Shown: in pieces, positions 1 to 7,245 of the stretch
Numbering within the stretch: the first letter of the stretch is position 1
Layout of the letters: every line of letters starts with the position of its first letter
DNA from: Bacteroidota bacterium
GTDB taxonomy: Bacteria > Bacteroidota > Bacteroidia > Flavobacteriales > Flavobacteriaceae
Direction: 5' to 3'
DNA: 22,288 bases
Assembly: GCA_023437485.1 (NCBI GenBank)
Contig: JAEZGB010000093.1
Coordinates: 1-22,288, forward strand
Notes under the pieces: generated by a model
What the model was told of the DNA's origin: nothing
Seen by the model: only the letters and a program-made list of their open reading frames with translations
Database searches by the model: none
Program-made: the position numbers and the translations under genes

Positions 1-90
1 GGGTTAAACGTACTTTAAACATCGATTATATGCAAATTTAATCGACGAAGCACGCAAAACTCGCTAAGAAAACCCGAAATATCTTACAAT

Positions 91-1149
91 TTAACTTTTT
101 TGTTCCTTGTTGAAGTACACCAGGTAATAATACATCTGTTTTTCCTCGTCCCAGCCCTTCTCGACAAACTTCTCGGCGCTTTCGGGATTGATGAAATCGA
201 GTTTGATCTGGATATTGGTGTCGAGGTTGATCACGTTGCGGATGGATTTGCGCGCGTCCGAAACCGCTGCGTTCGCAATCGGGAAATTGGTCACGTCCTC
301 GATGCTGTATTTGGCGCCCTTGTCCACCTTGTAGCTCTTAAATTCGGGAATCAGGTCCGGATTGTCCAACACCTCGTTAAGGAACTTGGTCTCTTCGAAC
401 TCATCGTTTTTGGCAAAAAAGTTCACCGAACGGTTCATGAACATCACCTCTTCTTTTTTGTCCTCGGCCGGAAGTACGACGTCTTTGGCGAAGTTCTGGC
501 AAAACTTAAGGTATTTTTTAGTGATGAAGTTTTCGTCCTCAAACGCATCGACGCTCAAAAAGTGCTCAAGCCAGTACCGCGCGTCATATCGGTTTGAATC
601 CACGCTCAGAATTTTGTAACCCTCGTCCTGTTTATAGTTGAAGATCAGGCAGCCCTTGTCCAGTTTATTCAGGCTGATGCCCTGCTGCAGCAGCATTTCC
701 AACTGCGATCCCTCTTCCTTGAACTGAATAAAATCCTGCTGGATCTCGCTCTTGAAAATACCCAAAACATCGCACGGATTGTTGTCGATGGTCACGTTGG
801 CATTATGTGCGATATAGACTTCACCCGGCTTGATGTGGGGGTGTGCCGACTGGTCATAAAGATGCTGGGTAATGCGTTTGGAAACCTCGTGCGACGTTGA
901 AGGATTTGTAAATACCTCGGTCGAAAGCTTGTACATATCGTGGTAATCCAGATCTACGTCGTGCGCAAACTGGTAATAATTTTCCTCCTTTTCGCGAAAC
1001 GGCTTCAGGAAAAATTCCTTGAGCAACGGCGCGATCTCGTCAGTCATTTTATACGGTTCCGATGAAATGAAAACCGCTTCATTGCGGCTTTTGTTGCCCA
1101 CGCGGTGGATGGAAAGAGATTCGATTTGGGCGTTGTAGAGGTTAATCAT
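91..1149 (-). CDS. Nucleoid-associated protein, NdpA/YejK family
   Basis: 352 residues, resembling the 37-kDa nucleoid-associated protein family (NdpA/YejK), a cytoplasmic DNA-associated protein of poorly defined role. The N-terminal segment (IESLSIHRVGNKSRNEAVFIS), the long mixed alpha/beta middle and the C-terminal part that reads NIQIKLDFIN are typical of the family, and the length is normal. I place the start at the ATG at 1149 (MINLYNAQIE); the frame stays open to 1194, but only a TTG is available there. It lies downstream of the pRiA4b-like gene on the same strand, separated by 163 bp that carry octamer repeats at both ends. The family call is from remembered sequence character, not from a search. 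Confidence 0.85.
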   Translation of the reverse strand: MINLYNAQIESLSIHRVGNKSRNEAVFISSEPYKMTDEIAPLLKEFFLKPFREKEENYYQFAHDVDLDYHDMYKLSTEVFTNPSTSHEVSKRITQHLYDQSAHPHIKPGEVYIAHNANVTIDNNPCDVLGIFKSEIQQDFIQFKEEGSQLEMLLQQGISLNKLDKGCLIFNYKQDEGYKILSVDSNRYDARYWLEHFLSVDAFEDENFITKKYLKFCQNFAKDVVLPAEDKKEEVMFMNRSVNFFAKNDEFEETKFLNEVLDNPDLIPEFKSYKVDKGAKYSIEDVTNFPIANAAVSDARKSIRNVINLDTNIQIKLDFINPESAEKFVEKGWDEEKQMYYYLVYFNKEQKS

Positions 1150-1168
1150 GGTTAATGTGATAATGAGC

Positions 1169-1192
1169 CAATAGCGAATTAGCGAATTGGCC
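1169..1192. repeat. Short AGCGAATT octamer repeat before the NdpA-like gene
   Basis: Two exact tandem copies of AGCGAATT lie at 1173-1188, flanked by partial units. The 16 bp at 1172-1187 are the perfect reverse complement of 1275-1290 in the larger octamer array, so the intergenic transcript could fold back on itself. Read in the direction of the minus-strand genes the unit is AATTCGCT, whose tandem junction contains TAA. Confidence 0.75.
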
Positions 1193-1261
1193 AAATAAGA
1201 ATAAGTATATTTAATAAAAGAGATTTAAATGGATTACCTGGAAGACGAATTGAAGGTCATT

Positions 1262-1309
1262 CGCTAATTGCCTCATTCGCTAATTCGCTAATTACCCCAT
1301 TCGCTAATT
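1262..1309. repeat. Six-unit octamer array (CGCTAATT) after the pRiA4b-like gene
   Basis: On the plus strand the units are CGCTAATT, GCCTCATT, CGCTAATT, CGCTAATT, ACCCCATT and CGCTAATT: six octamers in perfect register, all ending in ATT. The array starts three bases after the TGA stop of the minus-strand gene at 1313-1855. Read along that gene the main unit AATTAGCG contains TAG, so an 8-bp period closes every frame. It is the only 8-bp array in the window; the others have a 7-bp period. Confidence 0.85.
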
Positions 1310-1312
1310 ACA

Positions 1313-1855
1313 TCAGTTCCAGTTCTCCTCAAACCCCAAATCCTCAAAGTTTTCGCCGTCGCCGTCAAACATGTCAAGGTCGTCCTGGTCGTAACCGTCC
1401 TCGTCGTCGTAGTCAAAGGCGTTTTCATTGGAATCGGAGAAATCCTTGTCAGGGGCGCTGGCTGGCATTGCGCCATGCGAGAACAGCACGCTCGGGTAAT
1501 CCTCTGCTGCCTGGATTTCCTCGATGGCAGCGAGCTCGATCAAAAACGTCCACATGTTCAAAAAGTCATAGACGTAGATGAGCTTGGTGGCATCGGCATT
1601 GACAATTTCAGACAATTGGTAGTCAGCCATGACCTTTTGCTGGCCCGGGACGTCGCCGGTGTCAAACAAGGAAATTTCCTCGTCCTGGTTCCATTGTTCG
1701 TCACTTGTGTAAAACGAAGCCGGTTCGAGCCCGTCAAAACCGAAAGCATTTACGATCGCGTTGTGAAAGTCCTCGAGGCTGTCGTCCTCAAGTATGGCGA
1801 TGTCGCGAAAAACATCTTCCTCGGCATCGAGAATTACCCTGAATTTATAAACCAT
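1313..1855 (-). CDS. Plasmid pRiA4b ORF-3-like protein with acidic C-terminal tail
   Basis: 180 residues from the ATG at 1855 (MVYKFRVILD). The N-terminal half looks like the pRiA4b ORF-3 / IS1096 TnpR-like fold: an opening YKFRVIL strand, then the segment SLEDFHNAIVNAFGFDG, then ASFY, then a stretch ending in KLIYVYDF. The last 45 or so residues are extremely rich in Asp and Glu (for example DYDDEDGYDQDDLDMFDGDG), which suggests a flexible charged tail that contacts a basic partner. The molecular function of this family is not known to me. A perfect -7 box (TACCTTTG) lies 21 bp upstream. Chromosomal stand-alone copies are common in Bacteroidota, so the plasmid name does not imply mobility here. 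Confidence 0.8.
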   Translation of the reverse strand: MVYKFRVILDAEEDVFRDIAILEDDSLEDFHNAIVNAFGFDGLEPASFYTSDEQWNQDEEISLFDTGDVPGQQKVMADYQLSEIVNADATKLIYVYDFLNMWTFLIELAAIEEIQAAEDYPSVLFSHGAMPASAPDKDFSDSNENAFDYDDEDGYDQDDLDMFDGDGENFEDLGFEENWN

Positions 1856-1876
1856 GATATGCGTTTTGTAAGGGCG

Positions 1877-1908
1877 CAAAGGTAAAAGATAAACCCGCCT
1901 TCGCTAAA
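1877..1908 (-). promoter_or_regulatory. Putative promoter of the pRiA4b-like gene
   Basis: On the minus strand, TTTA (1908-1905) is followed by a 20-bp spacer and TACCTTTG (1884-1877). This matches the Bacteroidota consensus TTTG-N(19-21)-TAnnTTTG with one mismatch in the -33 box. The -7 box ends 21 bp before the ATG at 1855. It is the best-formed promoter I see in the window. Confidence 0.5.
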
Positions 1909-1924
1909 AAAAGTAATCAACAAT

Positions 1925-2368
1925 TTACGGTTTTGCCTTGACGATTTTCTCGTGGATGCCCGGTGTGGCCATCAGCGCTGCCGTCCCGTACCACGGAAGG
2001 TAATCGCATGCAAAGATCCCCGCCACAACCGCCGGATCTGTCTCGGTGAGTGATTTTGCCTCTTCCACGTTCTCGCAGTTCAGGATGAAAATGCCGCGGT
2101 AGGTGAGGTCATTCTTCCCAAAAGGCCCTGCCACGACCAGTTTTCCCTCATCGGCCAACCGCCTGATATTGGCCATGTGGCCCGCAAAAAGTTCCTTTTT
2201 TTCAGCATCGGTCGCTGTGGTGTTAGGTCCCGTCTTCAGGATTGCCATCACGTATGATTTCATTCCGCTGTCATTACCGCCCAGGGACTTGGCCAGGACG
2301 GCATCGTACTTTTCCTGTCCGATGGCAATCGCCGGCAGCAGGATCATCAGGTATATAATTGTTTTCAT
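1925..2368 (-). CDS. Secreted YCII-related protein
   Basis: 147 residues from the ATG at 2368. The first 18 residues (MKTIIYLMILLPAIAIGQ) form a signal peptide, so the product is exported. The rest resembles the YCII fold: a strand with YVMAILKTGP, the region FAGHMANIRRLADEGKLVVAGPFG with the family's typical His and DEGKL...GPF pattern, and then a stretch ending ADVVAGIF-like. The frame is open further upstream, but only the 2368 start gives a proper signal peptide. It is transcribed away from the TonB receptor gene, with 105 bp between the two starts. The substrate of YCII proteins is generally unknown. Confidence 0.8.
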   Translation of the reverse strand: MKTIIYLMILLPAIAIGQEKYDAVLAKSLGGNDSGMKSYVMAILKTGPNTTATDAEKKELFAGHMANIRRLADEGKLVVAGPFGKNDLTYRGIFILNCENVEEAKSLTETDPAVVAGIFACDYLPWYGTAALMATPGIHEKIVKAKP

Positions 2369-2426
2369 GCTGCAATTTACGCAATCTGCGGTCCATCCTG
2401 CAATTTCGACAGTTGGGTAGATTATT

Positions 2427-2458
2427 TTTTCAGATGCGTGGCCCACGCTCCAACTTTG
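2427..2458 (+). promoter_or_regulatory. Possible promoter of the TonB receptor gene
   Basis: TTTT (2427-2430), a 20-bp spacer and CAACTTTG (2451-2458) resemble the Bacteroidota promoter with one mismatch in each box. The ATG follows 15 bp later. This is a weak call resting on motif and spacing only. Confidence 0.3.
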
Positions 2459-2473
2459 CCCAAAATTCCAGTC

Positions 2474-4606
2474 ATGAAATCGTTTTTATTCTTTCTATTG
2501 ATTTCGGTTCCGATGTTCTCGCAAATGCAGATTGCCGGAACCGTTGTTGACAAATCCGACAAACCTGTCGCTGGCGCCAATGTTTTTGTCAAGGGCTCAT
2601 ACGATGGTGCGATCACCGATGCCCTTGGCCGGTTTTCGTTCCCGACTGCCGAATCCGGAAACCTGACGCTGGTGGTTTCCGCCCCGGGTTTTGAAACTTT
2701 CGAAAGGCAGATTGTCCCTGCCGGGGCAAGCGGGCTAAAAATCACTTTGCGCGATTCGGCGATGGCGCTTGATGCGGTCGTGGTCACCGCCGGAACGCTC
2801 GAGGCCGGCGACAAGGCGCGGGCGTCGGTGCTCAAGCCGATGGACATCGTTACCACGGCGGGTTCGGCGGGAAACATTGTCGCGGCCCTGCAGACCTTAC
2901 CCGGGACTCAGGCCGCCGCCGAGGACGGCAGGCTCTTTGTTCGCGGAGGCCGCGCCGAGGAAACCCAAACCTTCGTGGACGGCATCCGGGTTAGCCAGCC
3001 CTACGGCGCAACGCTCGAGAACCTGCCCACGCGGGGGCGCTTTTCGCCATTCCTCTTTAACGGCATCTCGTTTTCAACAGGAGGTTATTCGGCCGAGTAC
3101 GGCGATGCGCTGTCAGGGGTTTTGCTTTTGAACACTGCCGACGATATCCAACAGGAAAAAACCGACATTTCACTAATGACCGTGGGCCTCGGGGTAGGCA
3201 ACACGCAAAAGTGGGGCAATCGCTCACTGACTTTCAATACTTCCTACATTGACCTTTCGCCTTATCAGGCCGCCGTGCCGCAAAGCGTGAAGTTCAACCG
3301 GGCTTACCAGTCACTTTCAGGCGAGGGCGTTTACCGGCACGAACTGGAAAAAGGCGTATTCAAGGTATATGCGGCGTTTGATGCGGCGCGTTTCGGGATT
3401 GATCGCGAGGTGATCGATTTGCCGCAGCCGGTCCGAATCGGCGTGCGCAACCACAATTTCTATTTCAATTCCTCGCTCAAATATGACCTGCCGGCAAACT
3501 GGAGGCTCTTTGCGGGCGCGGGTGCGGGTATCGGGCGGACGTGGACCGGAATTGACACCGACCAGGTTAACGAAGATGACGATGCGCTCCACTTCAAGTT
3601 CAGGCTCGACCGGCGCCTGGGAATCGTCAAACTCAACGCCGGCGCCGAATGGTTCCGAAACCTCTACAGCGAAACCTTTGACAACGGCGACCGCTACCGC
3701 AGGGCCTACCACGCAAATTCATCCGCTGCCTTCGCCGAGGCCGATTTCCTTTTCTCCAGGAATTTTGCGGTAAAGGCCGGTTTGCGGTTTTCGCACCACC
3801 AACTGCTGGGCAATCGCGTATCCCCACGGCTATCGGCAGCGCTCAAGCTGCATCAGGGCGGCCAGGTTTCAATTGCCGGGGGTATGTTCGCCCAATCTCC
3901 CGGACACGAATTTCTCAAACAGCAAATCCCGCTCGACCATGAAGAGGCTACGCATCTGATATTTAACTACCAATATTCACGCAACAAGCAACTGTTGCGT
4001 TTTGAGGCCTACGCAAAGGAGTATTCGCATCTGGTGCGCTTTACCGGCGAAGAAGGCCTTCAGGCGAATTTCTCGCAGTCGGGTTACGGACACGCCCGCG
4101 GTGCCGAAATCTTTTGGTGCGATGCCAAATCGGTCAAAAACATCGAATATTGGATTTCGTATTCGCTGTTGGACACCAAGAGGCTTTACCGCGATTTTGA
4201 AAGCGCCGCCACTCCCAATTTTGCCGCGACACACACGCTTTCGGCCGTAGCCAAGATCTGGGTAAACAGCCTTAAGTCGCAGATTGGCCTCACCAATACC
4301 TTTGCCTCGGGCCGTCCATTCGAGAATCCCGAAAAGCCGGGTTTCCTGGAAAGCCGTACCCGCGGATACAACAACCTGAGCGCAAGTTGGGCGTACTTGC
4401 TTACCTCGCAAAAAATCCTGTATTTCTCAGTTTCGAATGTTTTGGGAACCGAAAATATTTTCGGGTACGATTACGCATCGGCGGCGGGCCCTGACGGCAG
4501 GTTTCCCCGACAGGCGATTGGCCAGCAGGCCGACCGGTTTTTCTTTATCGGTTTCTTCTGGACAATATCGGACGATAAAAAAAGCAACCAGTTGGACAGG
4601 CTTTGA
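2474..4606 (+). CDS. TonB-dependent outer-membrane receptor with carboxypeptidase-like N-terminal domain
   Basis: 710 residues from the ATG at 2474. Residues 1-17 are a signal peptide. Residues 19-95 form a carboxypeptidase-D regulatory-like beta-sandwich (IAGTVVDKSDKPVAGANVFV ... GRFSF), the usual Bacteroidota extension. The plug domain follows (LPGTQAAAEDGRLFVRGG, FVDGIRV, GGYSAEYGDALSGVL), then an outer-membrane beta-barrel to a C-terminus of alternating aromatic residues (FFFIGFFW). The total length is modest for the family. No SusD-like lipoprotein or glycan-degrading enzyme is adjacent, so the ligand cannot be inferred. The protein probably imports a siderophore, cofactor or small nutrient using TonB energy. 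It lies 99 bp before the sensory operon. Confidence 0.9.
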   Translation: MKSFLFFLLISVPMFSQMQIAGTVVDKSDKPVAGANVFVKGSYDGAITDALGRFSFPTAESGNLTLVVSAPGFETFERQIVPAGASGLKITLRDSAMALDAVVVTAGTLEAGDKARASVLKPMDIVTTAGSAGNIVAALQTLPGTQAAAEDGRLFVRGGRAEETQTFVDGIRVSQPYGATLENLPTRGRFSPFLFNGISFSTGGYSAEYGDALSGVLLLNTADDIQQEKTDISLMTVGLGVGNTQKWGNRSLTFNTSYIDLSPYQAAVPQSVKFNRAYQSLSGEGVYRHELEKGVFKVYAAFDAARFGIDREVIDLPQPVRIGVRNHNFYFNSSLKYDLPANWRLFAGAGAGIGRTWTGIDTDQVNEDDDALHFKFRLDRRLGIVKLNAGAEWFRNLYSETFDNGDRYRRAYHANSSAAFAEADFLFSRNFAVKAGLRFSHHQLLGNRVSPRLSAALKLHQGGQVSIAGGMFAQSPGHEFLKQQIPLDHEEATHLIFNYQYSRNKQLLRFEAYAKEYSHLVRFTGEEGLQANFSQSGYGHARGAEIFWCDAKSVKNIEYWISYSLLDTKRLYRDFESAATPNFAATHTLSAVAKIWVNSLKSQIGLTNTFASGRPFENPEKPGFLESRTRGYNNLSASWAYLLTSQKILYFSVSNVLGTENIFGYDYASAAGPDGRFPRQAIGQQADRFFFIGFFWTISDDKKSNQLDRL

Positions 4607-4635
4607 CGGTTCATCCGCCGATTTTGACGGTTCGG
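4606..4635 (+). promoter_or_regulatory. Putative LytTR-type direct repeat upstream of the sensory operon
   Basis: ACGGTTCAT (4606-4614) and ACGGTTCGG (4627-4635) are direct repeats whose starts are 21 bp apart, two turns of the helix. Each matches eight of nine positions of the general LytTR-binding pattern as I remember it ([TA][AC][CA]GTTN[AG][TG]). The shared core extends to TTTGACGGTTC. The first copy overlaps the stop codon of the receptor gene. The operon that starts at 4706 ends with a LytTR response regulator, so autoregulation is the natural inference. Confidence 0.45.
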
Positions 4636-4644
4636 TAGGGATGA

Positions 4645-4676
4645 TTTTCCCGCCAGGAGCGTCGGCAATACTTTTA
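4645..4676 (+). promoter_or_regulatory. Possible promoter of the TPR-kinase-2TM-LytTR operon
   Basis: TTTT (4645-4648), a 20-bp spacer and TACTTTTA (4669-4676) resemble TTTG-N20-TAnnTTTG with one mismatch in each box. It lies 10 bp downstream of the proposed LytTR repeats and 29 bp upstream of the ATG at 4706, a normal arrangement for an activator site. Confidence 0.35.
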
Positions 4677-4705
4677 CACCATAATCAACCACTAATATTA
4701 CAGTC

Positions 4706-5317
4706 ATGAAAAATCTTGTTTTGATCCTCGCCCTTGTCGTGACCTCTTTCGCATCGGCACAAAAATTTGAAGAAGGCATGGGCCGCGCGCTCACCATATG
4801 GAAAGACGGCAAGCCGGACGAGGCTTCGGCGCTCCTGGAACGCATCGCCGCCGCCGAACCCAATAGCTGGCTTCCCAATTATTACGTCGCCCTGATCAAC
4901 ACAACGCAGGCTTTTTCAAATCCCGGAAAGATCGATGCACTGTTGGAAAAGGCGCAGGCCGCGCTGGATGTGGAGATGGCAAAAGACCCCGCCAATGTTG
5001 AGCTGCTCGTGGTTCAGGCAATGGCTTATACGGCCAGGATCGCATCAGACCCGATGTCCTATGGCATGAGTTATTCGCCGCGGGTGATGGAGGCGTATGC
5101 CAAGGCTCTGATAATCGATCCCGCCAATCCGCGTGCTGTTTTGGGCAAGGCCGAATTTGATTTCCACAGCGCGCCCTACACCGGCGCCGACACCAAACCC
5201 ATCTGCGGGCGCATTGACCGCGCCATCGAACTTTTTGCTACTTTTAAACCGGCGTCGGAACTCCACCCCAAATGGGGGCTTGACCGCGCCGTCGAAATCC
5301 GTAAAAACTGCAAGTAA
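4706..5317 (+). CDS. Secreted TPR-like protein, first gene of the sensory operon
   Basis: 203 residues. A signal peptide spans residues 1-19 (cut after ASA/Q). The mature part is helical with TPR-like signatures: KPDEASALLERIAAAEPNSWLPNYYVAL, then MAKDPANVELLVVQAMAY, then YAKALIIDPANPRAVLGKA, each with the small and large residues of a helix pair. It is probably periplasmic. Its stop overlaps the kinase start by one base (TAATG), so the two are translationally coupled. The function is unknown; a periplasmic partner of the membrane kinase is an inference from position only. Confidence 0.8.
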   Translation: MKNLVLILALVVTSFASAQKFEEGMGRALTIWKDGKPDEASALLERIAAAEPNSWLPNYYVALINTTQAFSNPGKIDALLEKAQAALDVEMAKDPANVELLVVQAMAYTARIASDPMSYGMSYSPRVMEAYAKALIIDPANPRAVLGKAEFDFHSAPYTGADTKPICGRIDRAIELFATFKPASELHPKWGLDRAVEIRKNCK

Positions 5318-6645
5318 TGAACCGGTACGTCAGGGAACTCGTCAAGGGCTTTGCGTTGGGAGTCGCCATCTTTTTGGTCCTTCAGGGAATCAACCTGTTG
5401 GGCGGTGGCTCGCTGCCAAAGGGATTCGCGCTTTTGATGAATTTTGCCTTCACCATGCTCTACAGCGTCGGGCTGTACTTCCTGAATGCCTGTATATTCA
5501 TCTGGCTTGACCGCGTGTTTGCCCGTGACCGGTTTACGCTAAAACGGCTTGTGACGGGCGTTATACTGTCATTCACCCTCACGCTGGCGGCGGTTTTCCT
5601 CTTGCGGCTGTTTGAAGAAGTGCTGGTGGAAGGGCAATCCCTATCGGGTTTCCTGGCCGATGAGCATCCGCGAAATTACATCGTCTCGATGGTGATTTTT
5701 TCCTTTGTCAGCCTTGCCATTCACGGTTTTTACATCTACAAGGCCTATCAGGAGCAAAAGGTCCGGGAACAGAAGATTATTGCGGGGAACGCATCGGCGC
5801 GGTTTGAAAGCCTCAAGAACCAGATAGATCCCCACTTTTTGTTCAACAGCCTCAATGTTTTGAGTTCGTTGATCGAGGAAAATCCGGAGCAGGCCCAAAA
5901 GTTCACCACATCGCTGTCCAAGGTGTATCGGTACGTGCTTGAGCAAAAGGACAAGGAACTGGTTCCCGTTGCCGAAGAACTTGCCTTTGCACGTACCTAC
6001 ATGGCGCTGCTCAGGATGCGTTTTGAAAACAGCGTCACTTTTGAGATAGAAGACGCCGAAATTGACCCCGAGGCAAGGGTTGTCCCGTTGTCGTTGCAAC
6101 TCTTGCTGGAGAACGCCGTGAAGCACAATGTCGCAAGCCCCGAAAGGCCGTTGGCAATCAAAATCGGGATTGACGGCAATTATCTTTGGATTCGCAACAA
6201 CGCACAAAAAAAGGAGGTCCTGCAGGATCGCAAAGGCGTCGGGCTCACCAATATTGCCGACCGATACGCTCTTGTAACCGACCGCAAAGTCCTGGTGGAC
6301 CACACTGCCGATGATTTCGTGGTCAGCATACCGATATTGACCAAAAGGCTGGATTTCGAGCCGCTGCCCATGAAGGACGAAGATTATGCCCGGATTCTTA
6401 AGCGCGTGGACGACATCAAGAGTTTCTACGGAAACCTTACGGCTTACCTGATTGTAATCCCCGCACTTGCGATCCTCAATTTTGTCACCTATCCCAAATT
6501 CCTGTGGTTCTTTTTTCCGGCGATCGGCTGGGGGTTTGGACTGCTGTTCCATTTCATGTCGGCGTTTAATTACATGCCGTTCCTGGGACGCGATTGGGAG
6601 GAGAGGAAGGTGAGGGAGTTGATGAGGAAGGAAAGGAAATTTTGA
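5317..6645 (+). CDS. LytS-type sensor histidine kinase with C-terminal 2TM domain
   Basis: 442 residues. The N-terminal 145 or so residues hold about four membrane helices. The His_kinase (LytS/YehU) domain follows: DPHFLFNSLN around residues 171-180 with phospho-acceptor His173, the N box LLLENAVKHNV (263-272) and the G box GVGLTNI (307-313). NN replaces the DNG seen in many LytS kinases, which is common in Bacteroidota members. Residues 355-442 form a 2TM domain (DIKSFYGNLTAYLIVIPALA ... GRDWEERKVRELMRKE). The catalytic core is therefore anchored in the membrane on both sides. The cognate regulator is very likely the LytTR protein at 7611-8363. The TGA stop lies inside the first GAATTTT repeats. 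Confidence 0.9.
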   Translation: MNRYVRELVKGFALGVAIFLVLQGINLLGGGSLPKGFALLMNFAFTMLYSVGLYFLNACIFIWLDRVFARDRFTLKRLVTGVILSFTLTLAAVFLLRLFEEVLVEGQSLSGFLADEHPRNYIVSMVIFSFVSLAIHGFYIYKAYQEQKVREQKIIAGNASARFESLKNQIDPHFLFNSLNVLSSLIEENPEQAQKFTTSLSKVYRYVLEQKDKELVPVAEELAFARTYMALLRMRFENSVTFEIEDAEIDPEARVVPLSLQLLLENAVKHNVASPERPLAIKIGIDGNYLWIRNNAQKKEVLQDRKGVGLTNIADRYALVTDRKVLVDHTADDFVVSIPILTKRLDFEPLPMKDEDYARILKRVDDIKSFYGNLTAYLIVIPALAILNFVTYPKFLWFFFPAIGWGFGLLFHFMSAFNYMPFLGRDWEERKVRELMRKERKF

Positions 6646-6718
6646 ATTTTGAATTTTGACCCGAGGCGTCAGCCGAACTGAACGACCATAGGGAGTTAAT
6701 TTTAAATTTTGAATGAGG
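6637..6718 (+). repeat. GAATTTT heptamers flanking a 39-bp core (copy 1 of the 70-bp repeat)
   Basis: Three heptamers (AAATTTT, GAATTTT, GAATTTT; 6637-6657) precede a 39-bp GC-richer core (6658-6696). TAATTTT, AAATTTT and GAATGAG follow. Bases 6649-6718 are identical to 7125-7194. The kinase stop codon (6643-6645) lies within the left heptamers, and each TTTTGAA junction carries TGA. Confidence 0.9.
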
Positions 6719-6770
6719 GAAGATTGGTAGTCCCATAACTCACTACTCAAAACTGACCTTGAAAATCTTA

Positions 6771-6836
6771 TACATCGATTTTAACGCATTCAAGCTGACG
6801 GCTGATACCTGACAGCTGAAAGCTTAACCCATAACT
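6771..6836 (+). repeat. Composite leader B1 before the first 2TM gene
   Basis: A 24-nt block (6771-6794; pattern ACATC-N-A-NNN-TAACG-NNN-TCAA) is followed by exactly four heptamers (6795-6822: CTGACGG, CTGATAC, CTGACAG, CTGAAAG). Then comes the 14-nt block CTTAACCCATAACT, and the start codon at 6837 follows at once. The same 24+28+14 organisation precedes the unrelated cca gene on the other strand. Confidence 0.85.
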
Positions 6837-7121
6837 ATGATGAATCCAACTGATTACCAACACAAAAGAGCGCTCCGGAAAGCCAAGGAAATCCGAAACT
6901 TCTATATAGCCGTACTGGTTTATTGCATTGTGATCCCGTCGATAATCGTGGTGAATTACGTATTCTCGCCGGAATATATCTGGTGGTGGTATTCGGCCAG
7001 CGGAATGCTGCTGGGGCTTTTAATTCACGGCATAATCGTGTTTGGCAAATTTCCTTTTTTGACAAGGGAGTGGGAGGAGAAAAAGGTTCGGGAGCTGATG
7101 GACAAGGAGAAAGAATTTTAA
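6837..7121 (+). CDS. Free-standing 2TM-domain membrane protein 1
   Basis: 94 residues, essentially one 2TM domain: a charged N-terminal helix (RALRKAKEIRNFYIAVLVY), two membrane helices (IVIPSIIVVNYVF and a WWWYSASGMLLGLLIHGIIVFG stretch) and a charged cytoplasmic end (REWEEKKVRELMDKEKEF). It closely parallels the C-terminal domain of the kinase upstream (WEERKVRELM), which suggests a duplication in which the domain was freed from the kinase. The function of the 2TM domain is unknown; pairing with the kinase through like domains is an inference. A second ATG follows directly (MMNP), so the start could be 6840. Confidence 0.85.
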   Translation: MMNPTDYQHKRALRKAKEIRNFYIAVLVYCIVIPSIIVVNYVFSPEYIWWWYSASGMLLGLLIHGIIVFGKFPFLTREWEEKKVRELMDKEKEF

Positions 7122-7124
7122 ATG

Positions 7125-7194
7125 TTGAATTTTGACCCGAGGCGTCAGCCGAACTGAACGACCATAGGGAGTTAATTTTAAATTTTGAATGAGG
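7125..7194 (+). repeat. 70-bp perfect repeat, copy 2
   Basis: Identical over 70 bp to 6649-6718, beginning three bases after the stop codon of the first 2TM gene. The neighbouring coding ends and the rest of the spacers are recognisably similar but diverged, so this block is far better conserved than its surroundings. Confidence 0.95.
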
Positions 7195-7245
7195 CCGGTA
7201 GGTATTGCCACAGCTCAAAATTCCAAATTCATCTTGAAGTTTATA

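Noticed and set aside
14..40. Resemblance of the left edge to the 24-nt leader block (AAACATCGATTA...)
   Set aside because: Similarity is short and partial, no CTGANNN array follows, and the orientation does not fit the minus-strand gene next to it.
1313..1855. pRiA4b ORF-3/TnpR-like gene as a sign of a mobile element
   Set aside because: No transposase, terminal inverted repeats or target duplication nearby; stand-alone chromosomal copies are common.
2474..4606. TonB receptor as part of a polysaccharide utilisation locus
   Set aside because: No SusD-like lipoprotein, glycoside hydrolase or sulfatase is adjacent.
5641..6750. Long open antisense frame opposite the histidine kinase
   Set aside because: The sense strand encodes clear kinase motifs; the antisense translation is low-complexity and resembles no family. 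Such frames are expected in GC-rich coding DNA.
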